In this document: positions 9,068 to 18,556 of the stretch, one piece after another
Position numbering within the stretch: position 1 is the stretch's first letter
How the letters are laid out: each line of letters opens with the position of its first letter
Source: Bacteroidota bacterium
GTDB taxonomy: Bacteria > Bacteroidota > Bacteroidia > B-17B0 > Aurantibacillaceae
Reading direction: 5' to 3'
DNA length: 64,000 nucleotides
Assembly (NCBI GenBank): GCA_018267655.1
Contig: JAFDYB010000041.1
Coordinates: 1-64,000 of the forward strand
Position numbers and translations under genes: made by a program
The notes under the pieces: generated by a model
Told to the model about the DNA's origin: nothing
The model's input: the letters and a program-made list of their open reading frames with translations, nothing else
The model's database searches: none

Positions 9068-12000
9068 ATTAAAAAGTATTTTAACATACTCATATTTTTA
9101 ATCATTAGTTATTACTCTTTTTCTCAAAAAGGTAAAAACGGAGCGCTAACTGTTTCTGCATTAAACACAAAAGTAAACGAATATACTAGCTTAAGTTCAG
9201 ATGCAAGTGCCGGCTCAAACATAATAAATGTAAGCTCTAGCGCGCTCAATGCTAATGGTCGTTTTAGCAGTAATTTACAAGTGGGCGACCTAATTATGAT
9301 AATTCAAGTACAAGGTGTTACCATAAAAACATTTGCAACGGTTGCCGGGCAAGACTCAACTTACGGAGAAATTTTAAATTACAACAACTGCGGTAATTAT
9401 GAGTTAGCACAAGTTTATGCTATTCCAAACAGCACTTCTATTCAGCTAGATTGCGGGTTAACCTATAATTACACCGCTGCCGGAAGGGTTGTTATTGTTA
9501 GGGTACCCAGATACACTTCGCTTACAGTAAATGCCGGAGCAAGCTTAACAGGTGATGCCTGGAACGGCACAATTGGTGGCATACTTTCTGTAGAAGTTGA
9601 TGGTGCTTGTGTTATAAATGGAACCGTTACAGCAACTGGCATGGGTTTTAGAGGTGGCGTTTCAGCAAACAACAGTAATTTTGGCGGTACAAGATACGTT
9701 GATTTAGGTGGTGGATTAAACGAAGGCGGACAAAAAGGAGAAAGTGTTGCAGGCACGTGGGCAGATTACATTGCTTTATTTGGAGGCGCTTACGCAAAGG
9801 GGGCTCCGGCAAATGGCGGTGGTGGCGGAAACTCACATAATACTGCCGGTGGTGGTGGTGCAAATGCTGGCGGACTTACAAACTGGACCGGCTACGGCGT
9901 AGCTAACCCAGCTTATGCTACCGCATTTAATTTAGAATTTCCGGGAAGAGCAGCTATTATTTCACCGGGTGGTGGCAGAGGCGGCTATGGTTTTTCGTCA
10001 AATAATGTTAGTCCTAATACAAACGCACCCGGTGCCTCTGCTTGGGGAGGTGCTAATCGCCCAAAGCACGGAGGGCATGGCGGTAGATGCTTAGATTATT
10101 CAACCGGAAAAATCTTTATGGGCGGAGGAGGAGGAGCGGCACACGTAAACGGGAAGGGAATGTCAAACGCCACCGGAAGTGATGGCGGTCCGGGCGGTGG
10201 ACTTATATTCATTCAATCTTACGGAGCAATTAGCGGCACAGGTACTATTGAAAGCAATGGCGTTGCAGGACAAACCTCATCTGGCACCGCTACATTTGGA
10301 AATGTTGCCGGCGACGATCCTGCAGGTGGTGGTGGTGCCGGTGGAACTATTATTGTTTCTACTCAAGGCGGAATAAGCGGTGTTACATGCAATGCAAATG
10401 GAGGCGTTGGAGGCAATGTTATTTTAACCGCCAGTTTTACTACCAATAACCAAGGGTTTGGACCTGGCGGCGGCGGCGGCGGCGGCTATATTGCAAACAC
10501 CTCAGGAGCAGCAACGCAAAATGTTAATGGAGGGTCGTGTGGCATAATGACAGGAGGATCTTCTCAAATATCTACTAATTTTCCGGTAAACGGTGCAACT
10601 AATGGCAACTCAGGGTTGAAAAACCAAAGTATTCCAAATTACACTATTAGCGCAATCAACCAAACTGTTTGTATAAACTCTTCAGCAGTATTAACTGCAA
10701 ACTCTAATCAGCCCCTTGCTAATTTTATTTGGTACAACTCATTAGCGGGTCCCACTCAAATTGGAACAGGTGCAGCATATACCACATCTGTATTTGCATC
10801 AACCGGTACTTACACATTTTATGCAGGCATGTGCCCCGGTAATTATAGAATACCTGTACTCGTTACTGTAACCAATGGGCCAACCGTTACCGCTAATTCA
10901 ACAACAATATGCAGTGGGCAATCAACAACATTAACAGCCTCCGGTGCCAGCTCTTATACGTGGAGTACAGGAGCAATCAGCTCAAGCGTAATTGTTTCAC
11001 CAACAGCTTTAACTTTATATACGGTCATTGGAGCAAATGGTACATGTTCATCAACTGCAACTTCAACAGTTAATGTTGTTTCAGGGGGCAGTATTAGTAT
11101 AAACTCTGCTAGTATTTGCTCTGGGCAAAGTGCCACGCTTACGGCAGGTTCTGCAAGCTCATATACATGGAGTACAGGCTCTAATTTACAAACTATTACC
11201 GTTACACCTGTTACTACCACAATATACACTATTCAAGCAACCATAGGATCGGGTTGTTTTGCTACTAATACAACACAGGTAATAGTGAATACCCCGCCCG
11301 CAATTAGTGTAAATAATGCTACAATATGTAATGGCCAAATTGCCACATTAACTGCAAGCAATGCTATTTCTTACTTATGGACAGATGGAGCTAGTACTAA
11401 TTCACATACATTTTCACCCACAACTACCTCATCATACACTGTTACCGGAACTAGTAATAATTGTACAGCAAGCGCAATAGGCAATGTAGTGGTTAACATA
11501 AACCCTACAATTTCGGTTAATAATTACAGCATTTGTTCTGGTCAAACAGCAAGCATAACTGCCAGTGGTGCCACAAACTATACATGGGATCCGGCTGGAA
11601 CTAATTTTATAGGGAGTACATTTACGGTTAGTCCAAGCGCAAATACAGTTTATCAATTAATAGGCGCTACAAATGGGTGCACAACTTCGACGTCTTTCTC
11701 AATTACAGTAGGAAGTAATTTATCCGTTTCAGTAAATAACAGTACCATTTGCCCTGGTCAGTCCGCTACATTAATAGCAACAAGCTCTGCAACAAATTAT
11801 GTGTGGAGTAATAGTGCAACTAGTGCCACCAACATTGTTTCGCCTGCTGTTACAACAAACTACACAATTATTGCAAACTATGCAGGTTGCACCGGAAGTA
11901 ATGTAGCAAACGTAATTGTATCATCTCCTCCTGTAATTAATATAACGGGTAACAATACCATTTGCATAGGTCAATCTACCACACTGTTTGCCTCAGGTGC

Positions 12001-13522
12001 CTCAAGCTATACATGGGATACAGGTATAGCAAATAATACAATTAACGTCTCTCCTGCTTCAAACACAAGTTATTCAGTAATTGGGTCAATAGGTTCTTGC
12101 ACAGGGTCGGCTATTTACAACGTATCCGTTATGCCAAGCCCTACGTTATCATTTAGTGGAAACACTAGCATTTGCAGTGGCCAAACAACTACATTAAACG
12201 CACTTGGGGCAACAAATTATACTTGGCAGCCAATAAATGTTTTAGGAAATTTGGTATCAATTAGCCCAACTATTACAACAAACTACACAGTTATTGGAGA
12301 AAACGGAACATGTGTAAGTTCAACCATAATAACAGTAAATGTTAATCAAAATTCGCCTTTAAGTATAAGCAATAGTAGTATTTGTAATGGTTACTCTGTA
12401 ACACTATCAAGTGGAGTTACAGCACAAAGTTATACTTGGAGCACAGGTGCAAACACGGCCAGCATCAATGTTTCACCTAATACAACAAGTGTTTACTCTG
12501 TATCTTTAACTACCGCTTCGGGCTGTATTTTGAACGGAACTACTGCAGTTGTTATAACACCGGCTCCACTAATAACAATTACTGGAAATGCGAATTTATG
12601 TTTGGGTCAAACCACGCAATTAAGTGCAAGTGGAGCGCCTAATTACACTTGGTTGCCAGGCAATTACACAAGCTCACAAATTAGTATTACTCCAAATACT
12701 AGTGGGGTTTATACTGCACAATACAATAATATAAACGGTTGCACATCGAGTGCTACTATTTTAGTTACAGTTAACACACCTCCACAGTTGTCTTTTAATA
12801 TTCCTAATAAACTATTTTGTAAAGGCGAAAATGTTAACTTAAACGTACAAGGAAGTGCTGCAACAAGTTGGACAGTAAATGGAAATTATTACGGCGGAAA
12901 TAATATTACCATAAATCCTGTAAGCTCTACAAACATATATGTTACATCGAGTAATGGCGCTTGTTCTAGCAGCAGTGTTTTTCCAATTAAAGTTACAAGT
13001 TTAACCGCTTCGTTTATTACAAAATCAAATTATGTTGATTACCCTGCAACAGTAATTTTTACTAACACCTCTCAAAACTACATTAGTACTTATTGGGATT
13101 TTGGCAATGGTAACACATCAACAGAAAGTCTGCAACCATCGGTATATTATGAAAATCCAGGAATATATTTAGTTGCCTTAATAACAACCGACTCATTAGG
13201 ATGTAAAGACACTGCGTTTTATAGAATAGAAGCAGGTTGTAATACCGGCGATATTTATATTCCAAATACATTTACTCCAAATGGAGATGGAAATAACGAT
13301 GTTTTTAAAATTTATGGCGGTTATTGTTTAACTAGCTTTTCATGTTCAATTTTTGACAGATGGGGGAACGAACTTATAAAATTAAATACATTGAGTGACA
13401 CGTGGGATGGCACTTTTAAAGGACAGTTATGTGAATTAGGCACATATAATTACTTAATAAAATACACATTATACAACGGAAAATCGCTTACAAAAACAGG
13501 CGTTATCAATATTATTAAGTGA
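9068..13522 (+). CDS. Giant Ig-repeat surface adhesin with PKD and CHU_C (T9SS type B) domains; probable ATT start
   Basis: 1,484 residues if read from ATT at 9068. The first ATG/GTG/TTG in frame is GTG 9281, which would cut off the export signal. From 9068 the frame reads as an ideal signal peptide ((M)KKYFNILIFLIISYYSFSQ), and an in-frame stop lies at 9062-9064, so ATT is the best start. Domains in order: a leader ending in LQVGDLIMIIQVQGV; a Gly-rich region about residues 230-480 including a Gly7 run; eleven Ig-like repeats of about 72 residues (about 525-1310), each with a pattern like ICSGQSTTLTASGASSYTW; one PKD domain (TYWDFGNGNTS); and a CHU_C domain from about 1397 (IPNTFTPNGDGNNDVF to the end). 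It should be secreted by T9SS and act in adhesion or motility. No PorP/SprF gene adjoins it. Confidence 0.8.
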   Translation: MKKYFNILIFLIISYYSFSQKGKNGALTVSALNTKVNEYTSLSSDASAGSNIINVSSSALNANGRFSSNLQVGDLIMIIQVQGVTIKTFATVAGQDSTYGEILNYNNCGNYELAQVYAIPNSTSIQLDCGLTYNYTAAGRVVIVRVPRYTSLTVNAGASLTGDAWNGTIGGILSVEVDGACVINGTVTATGMGFRGGVSANNSNFGGTRYVDLGGGLNEGGQKGESVAGTWADYIALFGGAYAKGAPANGGGGGNSHNTAGGGGANAGGLTNWTGYGVANPAYATAFNLEFPGRAAIISPGGGRGGYGFSSNNVSPNTNAPGASAWGGANRPKHGGHGGRCLDYSTGKIFMGGGGGAAHVNGKGMSNATGSDGGPGGGLIFIQSYGAISGTGTIESNGVAGQTSSGTATFGNVAGDDPAGGGGAGGTIIVSTQGGISGVTCNANGGVGGNVILTASFTTNNQGFGPGGGGGGGYIANTSGAATQNVNGGSCGIMTGGSSQISTNFPVNGATNGNSGLKNQSIPNYTISAINQTVCINSSAVLTANSNQPLANFIWYNSLAGPTQIGTGAAYTTSVFASTGTYTFYAGMCPGNYRIPVLVTVTNGPTVTANSTTICSGQSTTLTASGASSYTWSTGAISSSVIVSPTALTLYTVIGANGTCSSTATSTVNVVSGGSISINSASICSGQSATLTAGSASSYTWSTGSNLQTITVTPVTTTIYTIQATIGSGCFATNTTQVIVNTPPAISVNNATICNGQIATLTASNAISYLWTDGASTNSHTFSPTTTSSYTVTGTSNNCTASAIGNVVVNINPTISVNNYSICSGQTASITASGATNYTWDPAGTNFIGSTFTVSPSANTVYQLIGATNGCTTSTSFSITVGSNLSVSVNNSTICPGQSATLIATSSATNYVWSNSATSATNIVSPAVTTNYTIIANYAGCTGSNVANVIVSSPPVINITGNNTICIGQSTTLFASGASSYTWDTGIANNTINVSPASNTSYSVIGSIGSCTGSAIYNVSVMPSPTLSFSGNTSICSGQTTTLNALGATNYTWQPINVLGNLVSISPTITTNYTVIGENGTCVSSTIITVNVNQNSPLSISNSSICNGYSVTLSSGVTAQSYTWSTGANTASINVSPNTTSVYSVSLTTASGCILNGTTAVVITPAPLITITGNANLCLGQTTQLSASGAPNYTWLPGNYTSSQISITPNTSGVYTAQYNNINGCTSSATILVTVNTPPQLSFNIPNKLFCKGENVNLNVQGSAATSWTVNGNYYGGNNITINPVSSTNIYVTSSNGACSSSSVFPIKVTSLTASFITKSNYVDYPATVIFTNTSQNYISTYWDFGNGNTSTESLQPSVYYENPGIYLVALITTDSLGCKDTAFYRIEAGCNTGDIYIPNTFTPNGDGNNDVFKIYGGYCLTSFSCSIFDRWGNELIKLNTLSDTWDGTFKGQLCELGTYNYLIKYTLYNGKSLTKTGVINIIK
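10466..10486 (+). repeat. In-frame (GGC)7 trinucleotide tract
   Basis: Seven perfect GGC units encode seven glycines within the Gly-rich part of the adhesin. The tract is very GC-rich against an AT-rich background. Slippage here would change the protein length by single glycines without breaking the frame. Confidence 0.9.
10645..13005 (+). repeat. Array of eleven Ig-like protein repeats
   Basis: Eleven tandem units of about 215 bases each encode the cycle strand - (T/S)IC.GQ - TL.ASGA.SYTW - ISP...T.Y.V - C. The repetition is at protein level; the DNA copies are well diverged, so this is old duplication rather than a recent expansion. Confidence 0.8.
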
Positions 13523-13532
13523 TTTTTTTAAA

Positions 13533-14645
13533 TCAAAATAATTTTTGATACATCTTACCAGGCTTTCCTATTAGCAAATTATTAAATTCCATTTGAAGCA
13601 ACAATGCTGCTATTTTACTAATAGGCATTTCTGTTTGGTAACATAATTCGTCAATATGATATATTTCTTTTTGCTCAAAACAGTTTATGATTTTTTGTTC
13701 CTCTTCTGATAAATTAATCATGAGAATTGTTTGTGCTTTTTTTACTTTACTTACCTCTTTTTGCTCCCATTGCATGGCATAAGTTAAATCGGCAGCGTTT
13801 TCAATAAGTGTGGCTTTATTTTGTTTTATAAGTCCATTAGTTCCTTCAGCTAAAGAATCTCCGGCTCTGCCCGGAAATGCAAACACATCTTTATTATAAC
13901 TGCTTGCTATTGTTGCTGTAATTAGGCTTCCTCCTTTTTGTTTGCTTTCAACTACCACCAAGGCATCGCACAAGCCGGCTACAATACGGTTACGTTTGGG
14001 GAAGTTTGGCGCATCGGGATTTGTTTCGCTCGGAAAATCTGTAATTAAGCCTCCTTGCTCTATCATTTTTTTTGCCGTTTTTGCATGAACCTCAGGATAC
14101 AGTCTGTCCAGTCCATGTGCCAAAACACCAACTGTATTTAAGCCTGCACTTAGTGCTGCTTTATGTGAAGTAATATCAATGCCGTATGCTAAGCCGCTAA
14201 TAATCAAAACACCTAATTGATTTAATTCACTTACAAAATTTTCGGTAAGTTGTTTGCCATATTCACTAGGTTTTCTGCTACCAACAACTGCTATAATTTT
14301 GTCTGCATTTAAATTTGCGTTACCCTTATAATAAAGTAAAACCGGCGAATCGCTGCAATATTTTAAGCGCTGTGGGTAATTATTATCTGTAAAAAACAGA
14401 GTGCTAATTTTATGTTGTTCAACAAATACCTTTTCTTTTTCTGCTCTAATAATTGCATCTTTTGAACGAATAATTGACTTAGCGGCATTCATGCCTATAC
14501 CGGGTATTTTTAAAAGTTGAACTTTTTTACATTTAAACACATCTGCGGCTGAACCACAGTAAGCCAATAAATTTTTAGCGGTAACGTCGCCTACGCCATC
14601 TAAAAAAGTTAGTGCTATTTGAGCTATATTTTCATCTAAATTCAA
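13533..14645 (-). CDS. dprA: DNA-processing protein DprA (Smf)
   Basis: 370 residues. DprA loads RecA onto incoming single-stranded DNA during natural transformation. N-terminal helix-hairpin-helix segment about 5-60; Rossmann-like core about 70-290 with VVGSRKPSEYG at 120-130, IISGLAYGIDITSHKAAL, TVGVLAHGLDRLYP, and the FPKRNRIVAGLCDALVVVESKQKGGSL block that binds DNA and nucleotide; C-terminal winged-helix of about 60 residues. Length is typical. It converges on the adhesin gene with a 10-base gap and diverges from the TonB receptor gene. No other competence genes are in the window. The gene is widespread even in species not known to be transformable. Confidence 0.93.
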   Translation of the reverse strand: MNLDENIAQIALTFLDGVGDVTAKNLLAYCGSAADVFKCKKVQLLKIPGIGMNAAKSIIRSKDAIIRAEKEKVFVEQHKISTLFFTDNNYPQRLKYCSDSPVLLYYKGNANLNADKIIAVVGSRKPSEYGKQLTENFVSELNQLGVLIISGLAYGIDITSHKAALSAGLNTVGVLAHGLDRLYPEVHAKTAKKMIEQGGLITDFPSETNPDAPNFPKRNRIVAGLCDALVVVESKQKGGSLITATIASSYNKDVFAFPGRAGDSLAEGTNGLIKQNKATLIENAADLTYAMQWEQKEVSKVKKAQTILMINLSEEEQKIINCFEQKEIYHIDELCYQTEMPISKIAALLLQMEFNNLLIGKPGKMYQKLF

Positions 14646-14699
14646 GATTAAAAGTTTTTTTAATAATAAAATATTTTTACATTGTCGTACTTAAAAATT

Positions 14700-15302
14700 A
14701 TGTACAAATCTAAAAGTAAATTTGTATTGCTGCTTGCCTTGTTTTGTAGCAAATTATTTTCTCAAAGCATAACGGGTATTGTAATTGATGAAAAAAACAA
14801 TGATACGTTAGTAGGCGCTATTGTTCAAATTGATGGCGGTAAAGTTTTAAACGCTGACTTAAAAGGGAGTTTTACTTTTAAGCTAAGCGAAGGCAAGCAC
14901 AACATTATGTGCAAAATGATAGGTTATGACATTTACAATAATTCATTTCACCTTACTGCCGGCGAAACAAAATTTTTAAAAATTAATTTAAAAGGCGACA
15001 ATAGCGCTTTAGACGAGGTAGTTGTGAGCGCCGGGAAACATGAACAAAAACTAAGCGAAGTTACCGTAAGCATGGAAGTTATTAAGCCATCATTAGTTGA
15101 AAACAAGAATTTTACAAGTGGCGATGCGTTAATGAACCAAGTGCCCGGAGTTACTGTTTCAGACGGGCAACCTAGTATTAGAGGCGGGAGTGGTTTTACT
15201 TATGGCGCAGGTAGCAGAGTGTTAATGTTAGTAGATGATATGCCAATGATTACCGCCGATGCGGGCGATATTAAATGGAATTTTTACCCCTCGAAAATCT
15301 AG
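14700..15302 (+). CDS. TonB-dependent receptor, N-terminal fragment (frameshifted)
   Basis: From ATG 14700: signal peptide (MYKSKSKFVLLLALFCSKLFSQ), carboxypeptidase-regulatory-like domain (SITGIVIDEKNNDTLVGAIV, about residues 23-105), then the first part of the plug (SGDALMNQVPGVTVSDGQPSI, MLVDDMPMITADAGDIKWN). A TTG at 14682 is also in frame, but 14700 gives the cleaner signal peptide. The frame ends at TAG 15300-15302, just after a run of five T at 15281-15285. One extra T would rejoin it to the following frame and restore a KWNFLPLENLEQVEVIKGASS sequence of the usual plug type. The whole gene, if repaired, would give about 787 residues. Confidence 0.85.
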   Translation: MYKSKSKFVLLLALFCSKLFSQSITGIVIDEKNNDTLVGAIVQIDGGKVLNADLKGSFTFKLSEGKHNIMCKMIGYDIYNNSFHLTAGETKFLKINLKGDNSALDEVVVSAGKHEQKLSEVTVSMEVIKPSLVENKNFTSGDALMNQVPGVTVSDGQPSIRGGSGFTYGAGSRVLMLVDDMPMITADAGDIKWNFYPSKI

Positions 15303-17062
15303 AACAAGTTGAAGTGATAAAGGGAGCATCGTCAGCTCTATATGGAAGTAGCGCACTAAATGGAGTTATAAATTTTAGAACAGCTTACGCAAAAGATAAG
15401 CCTATTACTAAAGTAAATAGTTTTTATGCACAATACGATGCGCCTCCGGGTCTTGTAGGCAAGTGGTGGAAAGGAAGCTCGCAAAGCACCTCGGGCGTTA
15501 GTTTTTCACATGCACAGAAGCTGGGAAATTTTGATTTAGTAATTGGTGGGCAATTGTTTGATGATATGGGTTACCGCTACCTTGAAACTGAAAAGCGTAA
15601 GCGCATTAATTCAAATTTGAGATATAATTTTAAAAAGTTACCGGGGCTTTCAGTAGGCGTAAATACTAATATGATGAGTTATGAGGGAGGCTTGTTCTTT
15701 TTATGGCAAAATTTTGATTCTGCTTACATTCCTAGCGGCCGGGATGTTCAAAAATATTCAAACAGTCGCATAAATATTGACCCTTATGTTACATACTATT
15801 CAGGAAAAAACAAATTCAGTTTAAGAAATAGATATTTTAAATCGGACAATCAAAATAATAAAAATCAAAACTCTTACTCAGAGTTGTATTACAGCGAGCT
15901 ACAATATCAACGCAAATTTAACCACGATTTAAATATTAGCTCAGGATTGGTTTATATGGAACAAACCATATTAGGTGGGGCTTTGTATGGAAATAAGAAA
16001 GGAAATAATAGAGCTATTTATTTTCAAGCAGATAAAAAGTTTTTTAACCGCTTAACCATTTCGGTTGGATTGCGCGGCGAGTACTATAAGCTTGATACAG
16101 CAAGTACAACCGGTTATTTACTTTTAATGCAGCAAAAAGTAAAACTTCCTTTTCAACCTGTATTTAGAGCAGGTGCAAACTATCAATTAGCTGAATATAC
16201 TTTTTTAAGAGCTTCGTATGGGCAAGGCTATAGATTTCCTACTGCTGCAGAAAAATTTATAAGTACCTCAACCAGCGCACTTACAATTTTCCCTAACTCA
16301 TCATTAAAGCCTGAGCGCGCCTATAGTGCTGAAATAGGAATAAAACAAGGTTTTAAAATTTTAAACTTTAAGGCTTTTGCAGATATAGCTGCATTTTACA
16401 CACGATTTAATAACATGATTGAGTTTGCATTTAATGTTTACAGTCCTTCAAATCCTAGTTCACTCGATTTAGCCACATATTTTAAATACGCCGGATTTCA
16501 AGCACAAAATGTAGGAACAGGAGAAATTTCAGGAACAGAAATATCAATTAATGGCACCGGTAAAATAGGCCCTTTAAATCTTACTGTATTTGGTGGATAC
16601 ACCTACATTAATCCCATTATGACAAGCTATAATCCTAAGATTGATACTTTAGGATTACCTAACAACAATTACTTAAAGTATCGTCAAAAACACTTAATTA
16701 AAGGCGACATTCAAGTTGATTATAAGTTCGTTTCATTAGGCTATAGTTTAAGATTTCAAAGCAAAACAGAAAATATTGATGTTAGATTTATGGAAAGTGT
16801 ATTGCACGAAAAAAATGACGTTGCTAATGGTGTAAATTTCGATGCTGTACCAAGCACTTATATTTTACCGGGATTTCCTAATAATTATGCCTTATTTGCA
16901 AAAAATGTTTTAATTCAAGATGCACGTATGTCATTTCAAATAAACAAAATTATTAAACTTTCATTTATTGTAAATAATTTTATGAATGTTATATACCAAG
17001 CACGTCCGGGCGACATGAGGCCTCCCACTCAATATATGGGTCAACTTTCATTTAAAATTTAA
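15275..17062 (+). CDS. TonB-dependent receptor, C-terminal plug and beta-barrel fragment (frameshifted)
   Basis: 595 residues as an open frame; the ATG at 15275 is accidental, since it lies inside the plug coding sequence. It begins with the end of the plug (LEQVEVIKGASSALYGSSAL, GVINFRTAYA) and continues as a TonB-dependent beta-barrel with many alternating aromatic strands, including FLRASYGQGYRFPTAAEKF and a C-terminal strand ending MGQLSFKI with the aromatic-x-hydrophobic pattern of outer-membrane proteins. The substrate is not evident and no SusD-type partner adjoins. On its own it lacks a signal peptide and could not reach the outer membrane, so either the gene is inactive or the frameshift is an assembly or slippage effect. 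The gene ends next to the convergent asnS stop. Confidence 0.85.
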   Translation: MEFLPLENLEQVEVIKGASSALYGSSALNGVINFRTAYAKDKPITKVNSFYAQYDAPPGLVGKWWKGSSQSTSGVSFSHAQKLGNFDLVIGGQLFDDMGYRYLETEKRKRINSNLRYNFKKLPGLSVGVNTNMMSYEGGLFFLWQNFDSAYIPSGRDVQKYSNSRINIDPYVTYYSGKNKFSLRNRYFKSDNQNNKNQNSYSELYYSELQYQRKFNHDLNISSGLVYMEQTILGGALYGNKKGNNRAIYFQADKKFFNRLTISVGLRGEYYKLDTASTTGYLLLMQQKVKLPFQPVFRAGANYQLAEYTFLRASYGQGYRFPTAAEKFISTSTSALTIFPNSSLKPERAYSAEIGIKQGFKILNFKAFADIAAFYTRFNNMIEFAFNVYSPSNPSSLDLATYFKYAGFQAQNVGTGEISGTEISINGTGKIGPLNLTVFGGYTYINPIMTSYNPKIDTLGLPNNNYLKYRQKHLIKGDIQVDYKFVSLGYSLRFQSKTENIDVRFMESVLHEKNDVANGVNFDAVPSTYILPGFPNNYALFAKNVLIQDARMSFQINKIIKLSFIVNNFMNVIYQARPGDMRPPTQYMGQLSFKI

Positions 17063-18496
17063 TTAAAATTCGCAATTTTTAGGTGTACGCGCAAATGGTA
17101 TTACATCGCGAATATTTGTCATGCCTGTAACAAATAACACTAAACGCTCAAATCCTAAGCCAAAGCCGGCATGTTCACAAGTTCCAAATCTTCTTGTGTC
17201 TAAATACCAATTTAATTCATGTGTTGGAATTTGCATTTCATTCATGCGCTGCGTAAGTTTTTCTAAACGCTCTTCACGTTGGCTCCCGCCTACTATTTCG
17301 CCAATACCCGGAAATAATATATCCATTGCGCGAACAGTTTGCCCATCATCATTTTGACGCATATAGAAAGCTTTAATTTTTTTTGGGTAATCGGTTAATA
17401 TAACCGGTTTTTTAAAATGTTTTTCAACAAGGTAGCGCTCATGCTCACTCTGTAAATCAACGCCCCATTCGTTTACAAGGTATTGGAATTTTTTCTTTTT
17501 GTTGTGATTACTTTCTTTTAAAATTTCAATAGCTTGTGTGTATGTGATACGTTCAAATGAATTATTTAAACAAAAGTTTAATTTTTCAACTAAATTCATT
17601 TCACTTCTTTCAGCTAAAGGCTTTTGCTGCTCTTCTTCCAGTAAGCGTTTACTCAAAAACTCAATATCATCAGCACATTTAGTAAGTGCATTTTTGATAA
17701 CATATTTAAGCATTTCTTCCGCTAAATCCATATTATCGTTTAGATTATAAAATGCCATTTCAGGTTCTATCATCCAAAACTCTGCTAAATGCCGGGTAGT
17801 ATTGCTGTTCTCAGCTCTAAACGTTGGTCCAAACGTATAAACCTCAGAAAAAGCCATGGCTCCCAATTCGGCTTCTAATTGCCCGCTAACTGTAAGGTTA
17901 GTATTTTTTCCAAAAAAATCTTGCTGAAAATCAACTCTGCCCAATTCATCTTTTGGTAAATTATTTAAATCAAAATTAGTAACTCTAAATGTTTCGCCTG
18001 CTCCTTCTGCATCGCTACTGGTAATAATTGGCGAATGTATATATACAAAGCCCTTTTCTTGAAAAAACTCATGTATGCCAAATGCCAAAACGTTACGCAC
18101 ACGAAATATTGCGCCAAAAGTATTTGTTCTAAAACGTAAGTGAGCATTTTCGCGTAAAAATTCTAAACTGTGTTTTTTAGGCTGTAAAGGAAATTTTTCG
18201 GGATCGCTATCACCCAATATTTCAATGTTTTGTGCCACTAACTCAACAGCTTGCCCCTGCCCTTGCGAATTAGCAAGGTGCCCTAACACAGATATGCAAG
18301 CACCCGTTGTGATGCGCTTTAATATTTCAGCAGGCATTTTTTCAAAATCAACTACAATTTGTAGGTTGTGAATAGTGCTTCCGTCGTTTAAGGCTATAAA
18401 GCGATTGCTTCTAAAAGTTCTAACCCAGCCTTTAACCGTAATTAACCGGCTGCTTGCTGTTAATTTTAATACTGTATTAATTTTAGTTCGTTGCAT
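17063..18496 (-). CDS. asnS: Asparagine--tRNA ligase
   Basis: 477 residues. It charges tRNA-Asn. N-terminal OB-fold anticodon-binding domain ([20 protein letters not shown], about 20-110), then the class II catalytic core with motif 2 ([21 protein letters not shown]) and motif 3 near the C-terminus ([22 protein letters not shown]). AspRS and AsnRS are related; EPEMAF after motif 2, the length of 477 and the ending [14 protein letters not shown] point to AsnRS. The gene ends immediately beside the TonB receptor gene. A promoter with -33 TTG and -7 TATCTTTG lies just upstream. Confidence 0.94.
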   Translation of the reverse strand: MQRTKINTVLKLTASSRLITVKGWVRTFRSNRFIALNDGSTIHNLQIVVDFEKMPAEILKRITTGACISVLGHLANSQGQGQAVELVAQNIEILGDSDPEKFPLQPKKHSLEFLRENAHLRFRTNTFGAIFRVRNVLAFGIHEFFQEKGFVYIHSPIITSSDAEGAGETFRVTNFDLNNLPKDELGRVDFQQDFFGKNTNLTVSGQLEAELGAMAFSEVYTFGPTFRAENSNTTRHLAEFWMIEPEMAFYNLNDNMDLAEEMLKYVIKNALTKCADDIEFLSKRLLEEEQQKPLAERSEMNLVEKLNFCLNNSFERITYTQAIEILKESNHNKKKKFQYLVNEWGVDLQSEHERYLVEKHFKKPVILTDYPKKIKAFYMRQNDDGQTVRAMDILFPGIGEIVGGSQREERLEKLTQRMNEMQIPTHELNWYLDTRRFGTCEHAGFGLGFERLVLFVTGMTNIRDVIPFARTPKNCEF

Positions 18497-18515
18497 GAGC
18501 TATTTTTTGAAGGGA

Positions 18516-18548
18516 CAAAGATAGTTTTTTGAGTTAAAAAAATAACAA
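18516..18548 (-). promoter_or_regulatory. asnS promoter (TTG - 22 - TATCTTTG)
   Basis: On the minus strand the -7 box TATCTTTG occupies 18523-18516 and a TTG lies 22 bases upstream at 18548-18546. Both elements fit the Bacteroidota primary promoter. The ATG is 19 bases downstream of the box, giving a short leader. Confidence 0.55.
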
Positions 18549-18556
18549 TATTCAAC

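Noticed and set aside
10466..10486. GC-rich tract as a sign of foreign DNA
   Set aside because: The flanking adhesin sequence has the normal AT-rich codon use; the GC peak comes only from Gly codons.
13521..13549. AT-rich hairpins between the convergent adhesin and dprA genes as a terminator
   Set aside because: The stems (GATTT/AAATC and ATCAAAA/TTTTGAT) are almost all A-T, and the second lies within the dprA 3' end. In such AT-rich DNA they are expected by chance.
15275..15302. Programmed -1/+1 ribosomal frameshifting in the TonB receptor gene
   Set aside because: The site lacks a classic X-XXY-YYZ heptamer with a clear downstream structure, and receptors of this family are not known to use it. 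A one-base indel is simpler.
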